Shown piece by piece: positions 26,352 through 34,161 of a stretch of DNA of 64,000 nucleotides. Origin of the DNA: Gryllotalpicola ginsengisoli DSM 22003. GTDB lineage: Bacteria > Actinomycetota > Actinomycetes > Actinomycetales > Microbacteriaceae. The stretch spans positions 186,001 through 250,000 of the forward strand of contig NZ_AULK01000004.1 of NCBI RefSeq assembly GCF_000419445.1. Reading direction: 5' to 3'. Each line of letters starts with the position of its first letter. The stretch's first letter is position 1. A model generated the notes under the pieces. That model ran no database searches and was not told the origin of the DNA. It saw only the letters and a program-made list of their open reading frames with translations. The position numbers and the translations under genes were made by a program.

Positions 26352-27694
26352 TTGCGGCCCCCTCGCGCGCCTGCCTCCTGCGTGACCCGCAGGAAGCCCG
26401 TCTCGGTCTCGAGGTACTCGCCGTAGCGCTCCTGCTCGATCTCGCGCAGGCTCTTGCCGCGGGTCTCGGGCGCCCAGATGGTGCCGATCAGGAACGAGAT
26501 CACGAGCAGCGCGATGATCAGGATGCCGAGCTTGGACAGGCCGATCGTGTCGAGCAGGGTCGGGAACCACAGGCTCAGCACGCCGACCATGATGCGGGCG
26601 GCGGTGAACAGCACGCCCTGGGCGCCGGCGCGGTACGGGGTGGCGAACAGCTCGCTGGTCCACAGCCCGTAGAAGGCCTGGGCGCCGATGCCCGCCGAGA
26701 TGCCCCAGCCGAGCGCGAAGATGAACAGCACCGGCAGGCTCGGGGCGCTGAAGACGAGCACCGCCCACGCGCCGATGGCCATGAGCGCGCCGATGGCGAA
26801 GAGGATGCGGCGGGACATCCGGTCGCCCAGCAGCATGAAGCCCACCCAGGTGAACAGCGAGGTGCAGAACCACAGCAGCGCCTGGATCAGATCCTGCTCG
26901 ACGACCGAGGTGAAGCCGCTGGCCGAGTACACCCGCGGCATGAAGATGCCCGCCTGGCCGGCGACGGTGTTCCAGAAGGCGTAGACGCCGAACAGGAAGA
27001 GCAGGGCCGTGATGTTCACCCTGCGGTTGAACAGGGCGCGCATGCTCGCGCCGATCGTGATCGAGCGGGCGTCGCGGTCGCGCTGCTCCGTCCAGATGCC
27101 GGATTCCGGCAGACCGCGTCGCACGATCCAGGTGATGGCGGCGACGACGAACAGCTCGGCGAAGATCAGCCGCGAGCCGAGCAGCCCGAGCGGGGCCACC
27201 GCGACGGCCAGCAGGTAGCCGATCATCGGCCCGAGCGACCAGGCCAGCTGGGCCGTGCCGACGTGGGCGGCGCGGCGATCGTCGGGCGCGATCTCGGCGA
27301 TGTACGTCCAGGCGGCGGGAACGCCCGCGCCGACCGCGATGCCGGAGAGCAGGAAGCCCGCGAAGAGCATGCCGGTGTTGCCGGCGAAGATCACGAACAG
27401 CATGCCGAGCATGTACAGCAGCAGGTCGTAGGTGTAGATGAACTTGCGGCCCAGCCGGTCGCACAGGGGCCCGCCGATGATCGCGCCGATCGCCGCGCCG
27501 AAGGCGTTCGGGCTGAAGGCGGCGAGCACGCCGACAATGCCGTTGCCGAGGTGGAACTCGGTCTGCCAGAAGCCGAGGCTCGTCGCGATGGCGATGATCG
27601 AGCCGGCTTCGATGTAGTTGGACATGGCGACCGAGATCGTCGACCGCCAGCGGTGGTCGGCCACGGGTCGCGTCGTGGCGTCAGCGCGCGTCAT
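26348..27694 (-). CDS. MFS sugar transporter, probable L-rhamnose importer
   Basis: A 448-residue MFS permease of the sugar-porter group with about 12 spans. It has the loop motif CDRLGRKFIYTYD and the C-terminal PETRGKSLREIEQERYG typical of sugar porters. ATG 27694 has GGAAGAGAG just upstream and is preferred over a longer in-frame start. As the first gene of the rhamnose operon and divergent from the LacI regulator, L-rhamnose is the likely substrate, imported with protons. It is not related to the E. coli RhaT fold by anything seen here, so that name is not used. Confidence 0.9.
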   Translation of the reverse strand: MTRADATTRPVADHRWRSTISVAMSNYIEAGSIIAIATSLGFWQTEFHLGNGIVGVLAAFSPNAFGAAIGAIIGGPLCDRLGRKFIYTYDLLLYMLGMLFVIFAGNTGMLFAGFLLSGIAVGAGVPAAWTYIAEIAPDDRRAAHVGTAQLAWSLGPMIGYLLAVAVAPLGLLGSRLIFAELFVVAAITWIVRRGLPESGIWTEQRDRDARSITIGASMRALFNRRVNITALLFLFGVYAFWNTVAGQAGIFMPRVYSASGFTSVVEQDLIQALLWFCTSLFTWVGFMLLGDRMSRRILFAIGALMAIGAWAVLVFSAPSLPVLFIFALGWGISAGIGAQAFYGLWTSELFATPYRAGAQGVLFTAARIMVGVLSLWFPTLLDTIGLSKLGILIIALLVISFLIGTIWAPETRGKSLREIEQERYGEYLETETGFLRVTQEAGARGGRK

Positions 27695-27719
27695 TGCGTC
27701 TCTCTTCCGGTTCCGGCCC

Positions 27720-27736
27720 GGGACCACTGTGGTCCC
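27720..27736. promoter_or_regulatory. 17-bp perfect palindrome in the rhamnose divergent promoter
   Basis: GGGACCAC-T-GTGGTCCC is a perfect palindrome around a single T, 26 bp upstream of the transporter ATG. It could be a second regulator site or a leader hairpin of the transporter mRNA. Confidence 0.5.
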
Positions 27737-27751
27737 CGTCGGCCTCGACTG

Positions 27752-27769
27752 CGATGAATCGTTTCATCG
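27752..27769. promoter_or_regulatory. LacI-family operator for the rhamnose operon
   Basis: CGATGAA-TCGT-TTCATCG has perfect 7-bp arms. Its centre is one base away from the classic LacI/GalR half-site pair TGAAACGTTTCA. It lies between the divergent transporter and LacI regulator genes, the expected place for a site controlling both. Confidence 0.8.
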
Positions 27770-27858
27770 ATCGCACGGGAATGCAACTATTGATGGGCTG
27801 TCGAGATCCGGCAGGGCGATCTCCGGCAGGTTCGAGATCCGGGCGAGGGAGGGCGACG

Positions 27859-28878
27859 ATGACCGTCAGTGTGCGCGACGTCGCCGAGCACGCGGGCGTC
27901 TCGGTCGGTACGGTCTCGAACGTGCTGAACGGCAAGGCGACCGTGCGGCCGGAGACGGTCGAGCGCGTGCTCGCCGCGGTGGCCGAGCTGGGCTTCGTGC
28001 GCAATGACGCCGCCCGCCAGCTGCGCGCCGGCGTCAGCCGCAGCATCGGCATGATCGTTCTGGATGCCGGCAACCCGTTCTTCACCGGGCTCGCCCGCGC
28101 CGCCGAGCAGCGCGCCCTCGCCGAGGGGCGCGCCGTGCTGCTCGCCAACAGCGACGAGCAGCCCGAGCGCGAGGCGCTCTACCTCGACCTGTTCGAGCAG
28201 CAGCGGGTCGCGGGCCTGCTGATCAGCCCGGTCGGCGACGCCATGGACCGGCTGCACGCCCTGCACGGCCGCGGCACCCCGACGGTGCTTGTCGACCGCT
28301 TCAGCGACGACCCCGGGTTCTCGTCGGTCTCGGTCGACGACGTGGCCGGAGGCCGCATGGCCGCCGCGCATCTGCTCGAGACGGGCCGGCGGCGCATCGC
28401 GTTTGTGGGCGGCCCGCGCCGCCTGCGCCAGGTCGCCGACCGGTTGCGCGGGGCGCGCCAGGCGCTGCGCGGGCGCACGGATGCCTCCCTCTCGGTCCTT
28501 CCCACGCGGGCGCTCACCGTCGACGACGGGCGGCGTGCGGCCTCCGAGCTGCTGCGGCTGCCGGCATCCGATCGGCCCGACGCGGTGTTCGCCGCCAACG
28601 ACCTGCTCGCGATCGGGGTGCTGCAGGGGGTGCTGGAGGAGCGTCGCGTGCCGGGCGAGCTCGCGATCGTCGGCTACGACGACATCCCGTTCGCCGCGTC
28701 GATGGCGGTGCCGCTGACGTCGGTGCGCCAGCCGTACGCGCGCATGGGCGAGCGGGCGGTCGAGCTGCTCGAGCGAGAGATCGCCGACCCGTCGCGCGCC
28801 GACCGGGAGCACGTGGTCTTCGAGCCCGAGCTCGTGGTGCGCGCGAGCAGCGGTGTGCGGGAGCCGCCCGGCGCCTAG
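27859..28878 (+). CDS. LacI family transcriptional regulator, probable rhamnose repressor
   Basis: A 339-residue regulator. Residues 1-50 hold the LacI HTH and hinge helix (VRDVAEHAGVSVGTVSNVLN, then RQLRAGVSRSIGMIV); the rest is a periplasmic-binding-protein-like sensor domain (DDIPFAASMAVPLTSVRQP near the C-terminus). ATG 27859 is preceded by GAGGGAGGG. It is divergent from the rhamnose operon, with a LacI-type palindrome at 27752-27769 between them. The natural inference is repression relieved by rhamnose or a pathway intermediate. Its stop overlaps that of the convergent deaminase gene. Confidence 0.92.
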   Translation: MTVSVRDVAEHAGVSVGTVSNVLNGKATVRPETVERVLAAVAELGFVRNDAARQLRAGVSRSIGMIVLDAGNPFFTGLARAAEQRALAEGRAVLLANSDEQPEREALYLDLFEQQRVAGLLISPVGDAMDRLHALHGRGTPTVLVDRFSDDPGFSSVSVDDVAGGRMAAAHLLETGRRRIAFVGGPRRLRQVADRLRGARQALRGRTDASLSVLPTRALTVDDGRRAASELLRLPASDRPDAVFAANDLLAIGVLQGVLEERRVPGELAIVGYDDIPFAASMAVPLTSVRQPYARMGERAVELLEREIADPSRADREHVVFEPELVVRASSGVREPPGA

Positions 28879-29351
28879 TCCTGCCCGATGTCCTCGTTCC
28901 AGAGGGCGGGGTTGGCGGCGATCCATCCGCTCATCAGGTCGATGAGGGCGGGGTCGTTCACCACCGTGACCTCGACGCCGTGCTCGGCCAGCCAGTCCTG
29001 CCCGCCGAGGAAGGAGCGGTCGTCGCCGACGACCACCCGCCCGATGCCGAACTGGCGCACGAGGCCGGAGCAGTACCAGCACGGCGAGAGCGTCGTCACC
29101 ATGACGGTGTCGCGGTAGGAGCGCTGCCGGCCGGCGTTGTGGAACGCATCGGTCTCGGCGTGCATGGCCGGGTCGTCGTCCTGCACGCGCTTGTTGTGAC
29201 CGCGGCCGAGCAGCCGGCCGTCGCGGGTGAACAGCGCCGCCCCGATCGGGATGCCGCCCTCGGCCAGGCCCGCGCGCGCCTCCTCCGCGGCGACGGCGAG
29301 CATCGCGGCGTCGGTGGTGTAGCGCGTCTCTTCGGTCGACTCTTCGCTCAT
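28875..29351 (-). CDS. Cytosine deaminase, yeast FCY1-like fold
   Basis: A 158-residue zinc deaminase. It has the catalytic HAE (PAMHAETDAFHNAG) and the zinc PCxxC (TLSPCWYCSGLV). The whole length, including GGIPIGAALF, LLGRGHNKR, the FGIGRVVVGD block and the C-terminal WNEDIG, follows the small fungal cytosine deaminase rather than the large bacterial CodA amidohydrolase. It converts cytosine to uracil. The gene lies 20 bp downstream of a CodB-type permease in the same operon, which supports the substrate. Confidence 0.88.
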   Translation of the reverse strand: MSEESTEETRYTTDAAMLAVAAEEARAGLAEGGIPIGAALFTRDGRLLGRGHNKRVQDDDPAMHAETDAFHNAGRQRSYRDTVMVTTLSPCWYCSGLVRQFGIGRVVVGDDRSFLGGQDWLAEHGVEVTVVNDPALIDLMSGWIAANPALWNEDIGQD

Positions 29352-29371
29352 CGGATGCCCCGCCGCATCCG

Positions 29372-30799
29372 TCACGCGACCTCGTCGGCCGCGTCGACGC
29401 CGGCGATGACTTCGGGCTCGCTCTCGAGCGGGCCGCCGAGGCGGATGCCCATGGGCTTGAACAGGGCCCAGTAGATCACGGCGGCGAGCAGGAACCCGAC
29501 GAGGGGGGTGAGGTCGCCGATGCCGCTGTGCGCGGCGACGAACCCCGTGTAGAACGACTGGTTGGAGAACAGCCAGATCGAGATCGCGCCGCCCGCGATG
29601 AGGGCGATGAAACCGGCCCAGTTGGTGAACTTCGCGCTCTCGGGGATCAGCTCGGCGATCGACGTGCCGCGGCGCAGGATGCGGTCCATGAAGACGACGC
29701 CGAGCCACGGGGCGATCCAGTAGGCGATGACGAGCAGGAAGTTCTCGTACCACTCCTCGAACTGGCCGTTCAGCACGGCGGCCAGGGCGATGAAGAATCC
29801 GACGATGCCGAAGCCGACCGCGATGATCGCCCGTCGCAGCGCGAACGGGATCTTGACGCCCGCGGCGAGGAACGACATCGCGCCCGAGTAGATGTTCAGG
29901 GCGTTCGCGGCGATGGCGCCGACGCAGATGGCGAGCAGGGTGAGGTCGCGGATCCAGGTGGGCAGCGGCTGCACGAAGCTGTCGGTGGGGTTGTCGCCGT
30001 TGAACGCGATGTAGGCCGACGCGGCGCCGGCGATCATCAGCACCGTGCAGCTGATGAAGTCGCCGAGCCCCGCCGCCCAGCCCAGTGCCGCGCGATTGAC
30101 GTCCTTGCGCTGGTAGCGGGTGTAGTCCGACGCGTAGGGGTTCCAGCCGGCGGCGTAGCCGAACGCCCCCGATGCTGTCAGGGTGAATCCGGCGAACGAC
30201 CAGCCGAGTCCCTTGGGCGGGGTGGCGTCACCGGTCTTCGCGAAGATGACGATCACCGCGATGAGGAAGATGATGCCCAGGATGATCGCGGTGTAGCGCT
30301 CGAACTGCTGCACCAGGTCGTGGCCGACGAACGCGAGCACGACCTGCACGACCACGACGATGACGAGCGAGAGCCAGGCCGGCATGCCGGTCAGCGCACT
30401 GAGCGCGAGCGTCCCGCTGGCGGAGTTGGTGGCGAACCAGCCGAGCCCGGCCATCGCGGTGTTCAGCGCGGCCGGCAGGATGTTGCCGCGGGTACCGAAC
30501 GCGGTGCGGCTCAACACGAGCTGTGCGAGCCCCTCGCGCGGGCCCCAGGTCGACAGGATGCCCTGGGTCAGCGAGCCGAGCGCGTTCCCGACGACGATCG
30601 CGAGGATCGCTGCGGGCAGGCTCAACCCGAAATAGGCGACGGCGATCATGCCGACGAACACCGTCGCGAACTCGAGGTTGGGCGAGGTCCAGGTGGCGAA
30701 GAGCTGCCACGGCGAGCCGTGACGCCGCTCGGGCGGGATGGCCTCGATTCCGCCGACCTCGATGACGGTGCGCGCGGCGGCCGGGGAGGGGGAAGTCAT
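29372..30799 (-). CDS. codB: Cytosine/purine permease, NCS1 family
   Basis: A 475-residue membrane protein with about 12 spans of the nucleobase:cation symporter-1 family. Blocks include LFATWTSPNLEFATVFVG, VLSRTAFGTRGNILPA, SDYTRYQR and a NALNIYSGAMSFLAAG helix. It imports cytosine with a cation and is followed 20 bp later by the cytosine deaminase gene, so the pair is a cytosine salvage operon. The ATG follows a leaderless-type -10 (TAACAT, 6 nt upstream). Other nucleobases such as hydantoin or allantoin remain possible in principle. Confidence 0.9.
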   Translation of the reverse strand: MTSPSPAAARTVIEVGGIEAIPPERRHGSPWQLFATWTSPNLEFATVFVGMIAVAYFGLSLPAAILAIVVGNALGSLTQGILSTWGPREGLAQLVLSRTAFGTRGNILPAALNTAMAGLGWFATNSASGTLALSALTGMPAWLSLVIVVVVQVVLAFVGHDLVQQFERYTAIILGIIFLIAVIVIFAKTGDATPPKGLGWSFAGFTLTASGAFGYAAGWNPYASDYTRYQRKDVNRAALGWAAGLGDFISCTVLMIAGAASAYIAFNGDNPTDSFVQPLPTWIRDLTLLAICVGAIAANALNIYSGAMSFLAAGVKIPFALRRAIIAVGFGIVGFFIALAAVLNGQFEEWYENFLLVIAYWIAPWLGVVFMDRILRRGTSIAELIPESAKFTNWAGFIALIAGGAISIWLFSNQSFYTGFVAAHSGIGDLTPLVGFLLAAVIYWALFKPMGIRLGGPLESEPEVIAGVDAADEVA

Positions 30800-30805
30800 A
30801 CTCGG

Positions 30806-30811
30806 ATGTTA
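30806..30811 (-). promoter_or_regulatory. -10 hexamer of the codB operon (leaderless)
   Basis: On the minus strand TAACAT lies 6 nt before the ATG at 30799, with no Shine-Dalgarno between. Confidence 0.55.
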
Positions 30812-30912
30812 CCGGCGGCGGCGGCGCGCGTTGTTCTCGGGCATCCGTCGCCGCTCACTGTTGTTCGGCGTCACGAACCGGCGTCGCTAACTGACGTCAC
30901 TACCCGGCGTCG

Positions 30913-31968
30913 TCAGCCCGCGTCGGCGCCGGCCTTGCGCCGCGCCTCGGCCGCGACGGCGATCGCGACCGCGACGACGGCGCCGATGAGCGTCTCGACC
31001 CCGCGCTCCCAGATCAGCTCGCCCAGGGGGCGGTGACCCGACAGTTCGCCCATCATCAGCACGAGCGGGGTGATCAGCAGCAGCGCGATCGTGTAGTTGC
31101 GCACCACGAACAGCTCGATGGCGCCCTGCAGCACGATGATGAGGATGATCGAGACGATCCCCTCGGGGCGGAGGGCGAGGAGCGCGGCCCCGATGCCGAG
31201 GCCGATGATCGTGCCGACGAAGCGGTGGGTGGCGCGCAGCACGCGGTTGTACCGGCCCGAGACCGAGAGCGCCGCGATCATCGACACCATGGCCCAGTAC
31301 GGATGCCCGATGCCGATCAATCCCGGGATCGCGCCGGCGATCAGCGTGCCGCAGCCCAGCATGATCGCGTGCTGCCACAGTCCGTGGGCGGGCGGCGGCA
31401 CGGGCGGGTGCGTGTGGTACGGATTGCGCAGCCGGCCTTCCTTCGCGCGCCAGATCAGCCGTCCCGCGTATCCGATCACGAGCGCCCAGGCGACGGATGC
31501 CGCCGCCGCGATGATGCCCTGGCCGACCTGCGCGGGCGTCGCCGTGATGCCGGCCACGCCGGCGAGACCGAAGATCTGGAACATCGGCCCGGGCGGGGTC
31601 CACCGCACGCGGTCGCCGAGCAGCGACCCGCCGAACGCCCAGACGGCCGCGACCGGGATGACGATGCCGTAGCGGTGCGGGGACAGCGAGATGAGCGCGC
31701 CCAGCGCGACCGACAGCAGCAGCGCGGAGCCGGCGATGGCCTGCAGCCGCAGCCGGGAGAGGTGCGGGAAGTTGCGGCCGTAGACGCTGGTGAAGGCGCC
31801 GAAGACGGCGTACATCGTGAGGTCTTCGCGGCCGATCGCCCAGAGCACCACGAGCGGACCGGCGGTGGCGAGGCCCACGCGCAGCGCCGCCCAGTGGTCG
31901 CGGTCGTGCGGCCGCACCTCGAGCAGGTCCCGCCACCGGGGAAAGAGGCGGGGCGCGTTGTCGGTCAC
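30913..31968 (-). CDS. FUSC family membrane protein
   Basis: A 351-residue protein with two sets of membrane spans. It has the FUSC-type opening (WAALRVGLATAGPLVVLWAI), a central cytoplasmic loop (RLIWRAKEGRLRNPYHTHPP) and a second hydrophobic half (RATHRFVGTIIGLGIGAALL) that matches the fusaric acid resistance-like domain. The family is linked to aromatic acid efflux, but this protein lacks the large C-terminal extension of the Gram-negative members. GTG 31968 is the start. It diverges from a MarR gene with a palindrome between, so it is probably under that regulator. Confidence 0.85.
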   Translation of the reverse strand: MTDNAPRLFPRWRDLLEVRPHDRDHWAALRVGLATAGPLVVLWAIGREDLTMYAVFGAFTSVYGRNFPHLSRLRLQAIAGSALLLSVALGALISLSPHRYGIVIPVAAVWAFGGSLLGDRVRWTPPGPMFQIFGLAGVAGITATPAQVGQGIIAAAASVAWALVIGYAGRLIWRAKEGRLRNPYHTHPPVPPPAHGLWQHAIMLGCGTLIAGAIPGLIGIGHPYWAMVSMIAALSVSGRYNRVLRATHRFVGTIIGLGIGAALLALRPEGIVSIILIIVLQGAIELFVVRNYTIALLLITPLVLMMGELSGHRPLGELIWERGVETLIGAVVAVAIAVAAEARRKAGADAG

Positions 31969-31976
31969 GGATTTAG

Positions 31977-31988
31977 TTTACCCGTAAA
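31977..31988. promoter_or_regulatory. MarR-type operator candidate
   Basis: TTTAC-CC-GTAAA is centred in the 28-bp gap between the FUSC and MarR genes; flanking TTAG and ATAA extend it imperfectly. It overlaps the putative -10 (TAAAAT) of the MarR gene, which would allow autorepression. Confidence 0.6.
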
Positions 31989-31990
31989 AT
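31985..31990 (+). promoter_or_regulatory. -10 hexamer of the MarR gene at 31997
   Basis: TAAAAT sits 6 nt before GTG 31997; with no room for a Shine-Dalgarno, the mRNA is probably leaderless. Confidence 0.55.
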
Positions 31991-31996
31991 AATGGC

Positions 31997-32575
31997 GTGG
32001 AATCCACGGACCGGGCCCGCGTCGAGGCGGAGCGCCCCGATGATGCGGCGAAGTTGCGGCCCGACGACGCGGCGGAGCGCCCCGATGATGCCGACGCGGT
32101 GCGCGCGGCGTGGTCGCGCCTGCTTCCGGGCGTCGACACAGAACCCGTCGAGATCGTCTTCCGCGTGCTGCGGGCCGCGCGCCTGATCGAGCGCCACAGC
32201 GATCGGCAGCTGGCGGCCGCCGGGCTGACGCGGCCCGAGCTCGAGTTGCTGATGCTGTTGCGTCGATCGGATGCGGCGCTCTCCCCCACCGCGATCGCCG
32301 ATGCGCTGCTCTTCACCGCCCCGGCCACGACCAAGCGCCTCAGCGCTCTCGAGGCGCGCGGCCTGCTCAGCCGGGTGGTGAACCCCGACGACCGGCGCGG
32401 CTCTCTCGTCACCCTGACCGAGTCGGGCCGCCGGCTCGTCGAGCGCGTGCTGCCCGAACAGCTGGCGCTCGAGGCCGAGCTGCTCGGTGGCCTGTCACCC
32501 GCGGAGCGCTCGCGCATCGCCGCGGCGCTGCGCACCCTCCTCGCCGCCGTCTCGCCAAGCACGCCGGTCGAGTAG
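31997..32575 (+). CDS. MarR family transcriptional regulator with a repetitive N-terminus
   Basis: A 192-residue regulator. Residues ~60-170 form the MarR winged helix (LTRPELELLMLLRRSDAALS, FTAPATTKRLSALEARGLL, NPDDRRGSLVTLTESGRRL). The first ~35 residues are a low-complexity acidic repeat (RPDDAA, RPDDAAE, RPDDADA) built from a duplicated DNA segment of about 20 bp, so part of the N-terminus may be dispensable. It probably controls the divergent FUSC transporter through the palindrome at 31977. Its stop codon lies inside a copy of the GGTCGAGTAG repeat. Confidence 0.88.
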   Translation: MESTDRARVEAERPDDAAKLRPDDAAERPDDADAVRAAWSRLLPGVDTEPVEIVFRVLRAARLIERHSDRQLAAAGLTRPELELLMLLRRSDAALSPTAIADALLFTAPATTKRLSALEARGLLSRVVNPDDRRGSLVTLTESGRRLVERVLPEQLALEAELLGGLSPAERSRIAAALRTLLAAVSPSTPVE

Positions 32576-32636
32576 CCGGCAAAGCCCCCTCCTCCCTCGC
32601 TGGTCGAGTAGCCGACGCAGCCGGCGTATCGAGACC
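32566..32636. repeat. GGTCGAGTAGCC...TATCGAGACC palindromic repeat, one partial and one full copy
   Basis: A partial copy at 32566-32580 supplies the stop codon of the MarR gene (gagTAGcc). A full 35-bp copy at 32602-32636 has the inner hairpin GCCGACGCAGCCGGC. A divergent copy occurs at 43341-43373. Confidence 0.7.
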
Positions 32637-32733
32637 CGCTTTTCACACCCGACATTCGCACGAGTTTTCCCCAATCTCCCGCCGCAGCCCCCGAATGTCA
32701 GTGGCACCTCCTACCCTGTCCTCAGAGCAGAAA

Positions 32734-32739
32734 TAGAAT
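32734..32739 (+). promoter_or_regulatory. -10 hexamer of the HNH gene
   Basis: TAGAAT lies upstream of GAGGAG (32748-32753) and GTG 32759. If transcription starts near 32746, ATG 32738 cannot be the start codon. Confidence 0.5.
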
Positions 32740-32758
32740 GTCTCTTCGAGGAGCACCC

Positions 32759-34141
32759 GTGGGCGAGATCGGCACCAGCGCCACCGACGCGATGACGCGC
32801 CTGGCCGCCCTGTTGCCCGCCGCGCCCGCGACCATGACGATCGACGAGCTGCTGGGGTTCGCGGCATCCGTCGAAGAAGTGGGTCGTCAGATCGACGGCC
32901 TCAGGCTCTGGGTGGCGCAGGAGATCGACAACCGCTCCGACGCGTCGCTGGGCGACGACTCGCTGGCGCGGCGGCTCGGCGCTCGCACCGTCGCCGACGC
33001 CGTCGAGCGCGTGACGCGCACGAGTCACGCCGACGCGTTCCGTCGCGTCAAGCTGGCGCGTGCCCTCCGCCGGTTCCCCACCGTCGCACAGGCCGTGACA
33101 GACGGATGCCTCGGCCGCGAGCAGCTCGACGCGATTCTGCCCGACCCGCTGCTGCGCGCCGCCGGGGTCGCCCATCCCGAAGACGTGTCGGCCGCCGAGT
33201 CCGCCCTCGTCGAGTCGGCGCAGACGCTGCCTGCCGATGCGGTGCGGCTGCAGGCGCAGACCTGGGCCGTCGCGCTCGACCCCGACGGGCTGCCGCCCCG
33301 GGAGGACGATGCGCTCGAGCGGCGCTTCTTCACCATCGGCCGTGACCAGGGCGGGCTGGCGAAGATCTCGGGGCTGATGCCCGTGGAGCAAGCGGCCACC
33401 CTGCGCAGCGTGATCGACGCCTACGTGAACCCGAAGGGCAGGGTGGAGTTCTCCGACGCCACGGGTGGCGGCGCGGGCGACGAGGTCGCTGATCGAGACC
33501 GCGACCGCGACCTCGGTCTCGACCCTGACGGCGCCGCGGGCGCGGATGCGCCCAAGGATCTGCGCACCGCCGCACAGAAGCGCGCCGACGTGGTGCACGC
33601 GGTCTTCGCCGCGCAGGCCCGCGCGGCCGAAGTGCCGACGATGGGCGGGGCGCATCCGACGCTGCTCGTGACCGTCACGGAGGCCGAGCTGCGGTCGGGC
33701 AGCGGCGCCGCCTGGGTCGACGGTGAGGACGAGCCGATCAGCATCGCCGCGGCCCGGCAGCTGGCCTGCACCGGCGGCGAGCAGCGCGTGGTGTTCGGCG
33801 ACGACGGCGAGGTGCTGCACCTCGGGCGTACGGCGCGAGTGTTCTCGCCGGCGCAGCGCCGTGCGATCGCGGCCCGCGATCGTGGCTGCGTCATTCCGGG
33901 CTGCGGCATGCCGGCCAGGTGGTGCGAGGTGCATCACGCCACGTCGTGGTGCGACGGCGGCCAGACCGAGGTGGGAAACGGCGTGCTGCTGTGCTGGTTC
34001 CATCACCGGCAGGTCGACGCGGGGCCGTGGCAGGTGCGAATGTCCGGCGGCGTGCCGCAGGTGCGCTGGGTGCTCGGGCGGCACTCCTCAGAATGGGCTC
34101 CGGCGAGGGGCGCCCCGCCGCCCGTGCGGAGCCGCAGGTGA
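32759..34141 (+). CDS. HNH endonuclease signature protein with DUF222 domain (13E12-like)
   Basis: A 460-residue protein of the DUF222-HNH family that is multiplied in actinobacterial genomes. Residues ~20-300 are the helical DUF222 region (ARALRRFPTVAQAVTDGCLG, FTIGRDQGGLAKISGLMPVE). The C-terminal HNH finger spans ~375-430: CVIPGCGMPARWCEVHH, then NGVLLCWFHHRQV. GTG 32759 is favoured by GAGGAG five nt upstream; ATG 32738 would overlap the -10. Members relate to the mycobacterial REP13E12 elements and may be mobile or act in DNA cleavage; the biological role is not known. Confidence 0.9.
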   Translation: MGEIGTSATDAMTRLAALLPAAPATMTIDELLGFAASVEEVGRQIDGLRLWVAQEIDNRSDASLGDDSLARRLGARTVADAVERVTRTSHADAFRRVKLARALRRFPTVAQAVTDGCLGREQLDAILPDPLLRAAGVAHPEDVSAAESALVESAQTLPADAVRLQAQTWAVALDPDGLPPREDDALERRFFTIGRDQGGLAKISGLMPVEQAATLRSVIDAYVNPKGRVEFSDATGGGAGDEVADRDRDRDLGLDPDGAAGADAPKDLRTAAQKRADVVHAVFAAQARAAEVPTMGGAHPTLLVTVTEAELRSGSGAAWVDGEDEPISIAAARQLACTGGEQRVVFGDDGEVLHLGRTARVFSPAQRRAIAARDRGCVIPGCGMPARWCEVHHATSWCDGGQTEVGNGVLLCWFHHRQVDAGPWQVRMSGGVPQVRWVLGRHSSEWAPARGAPPPVRSRR

Positions 34142-34161
34142 CGCCCCGCAGGGCCCTGCGA

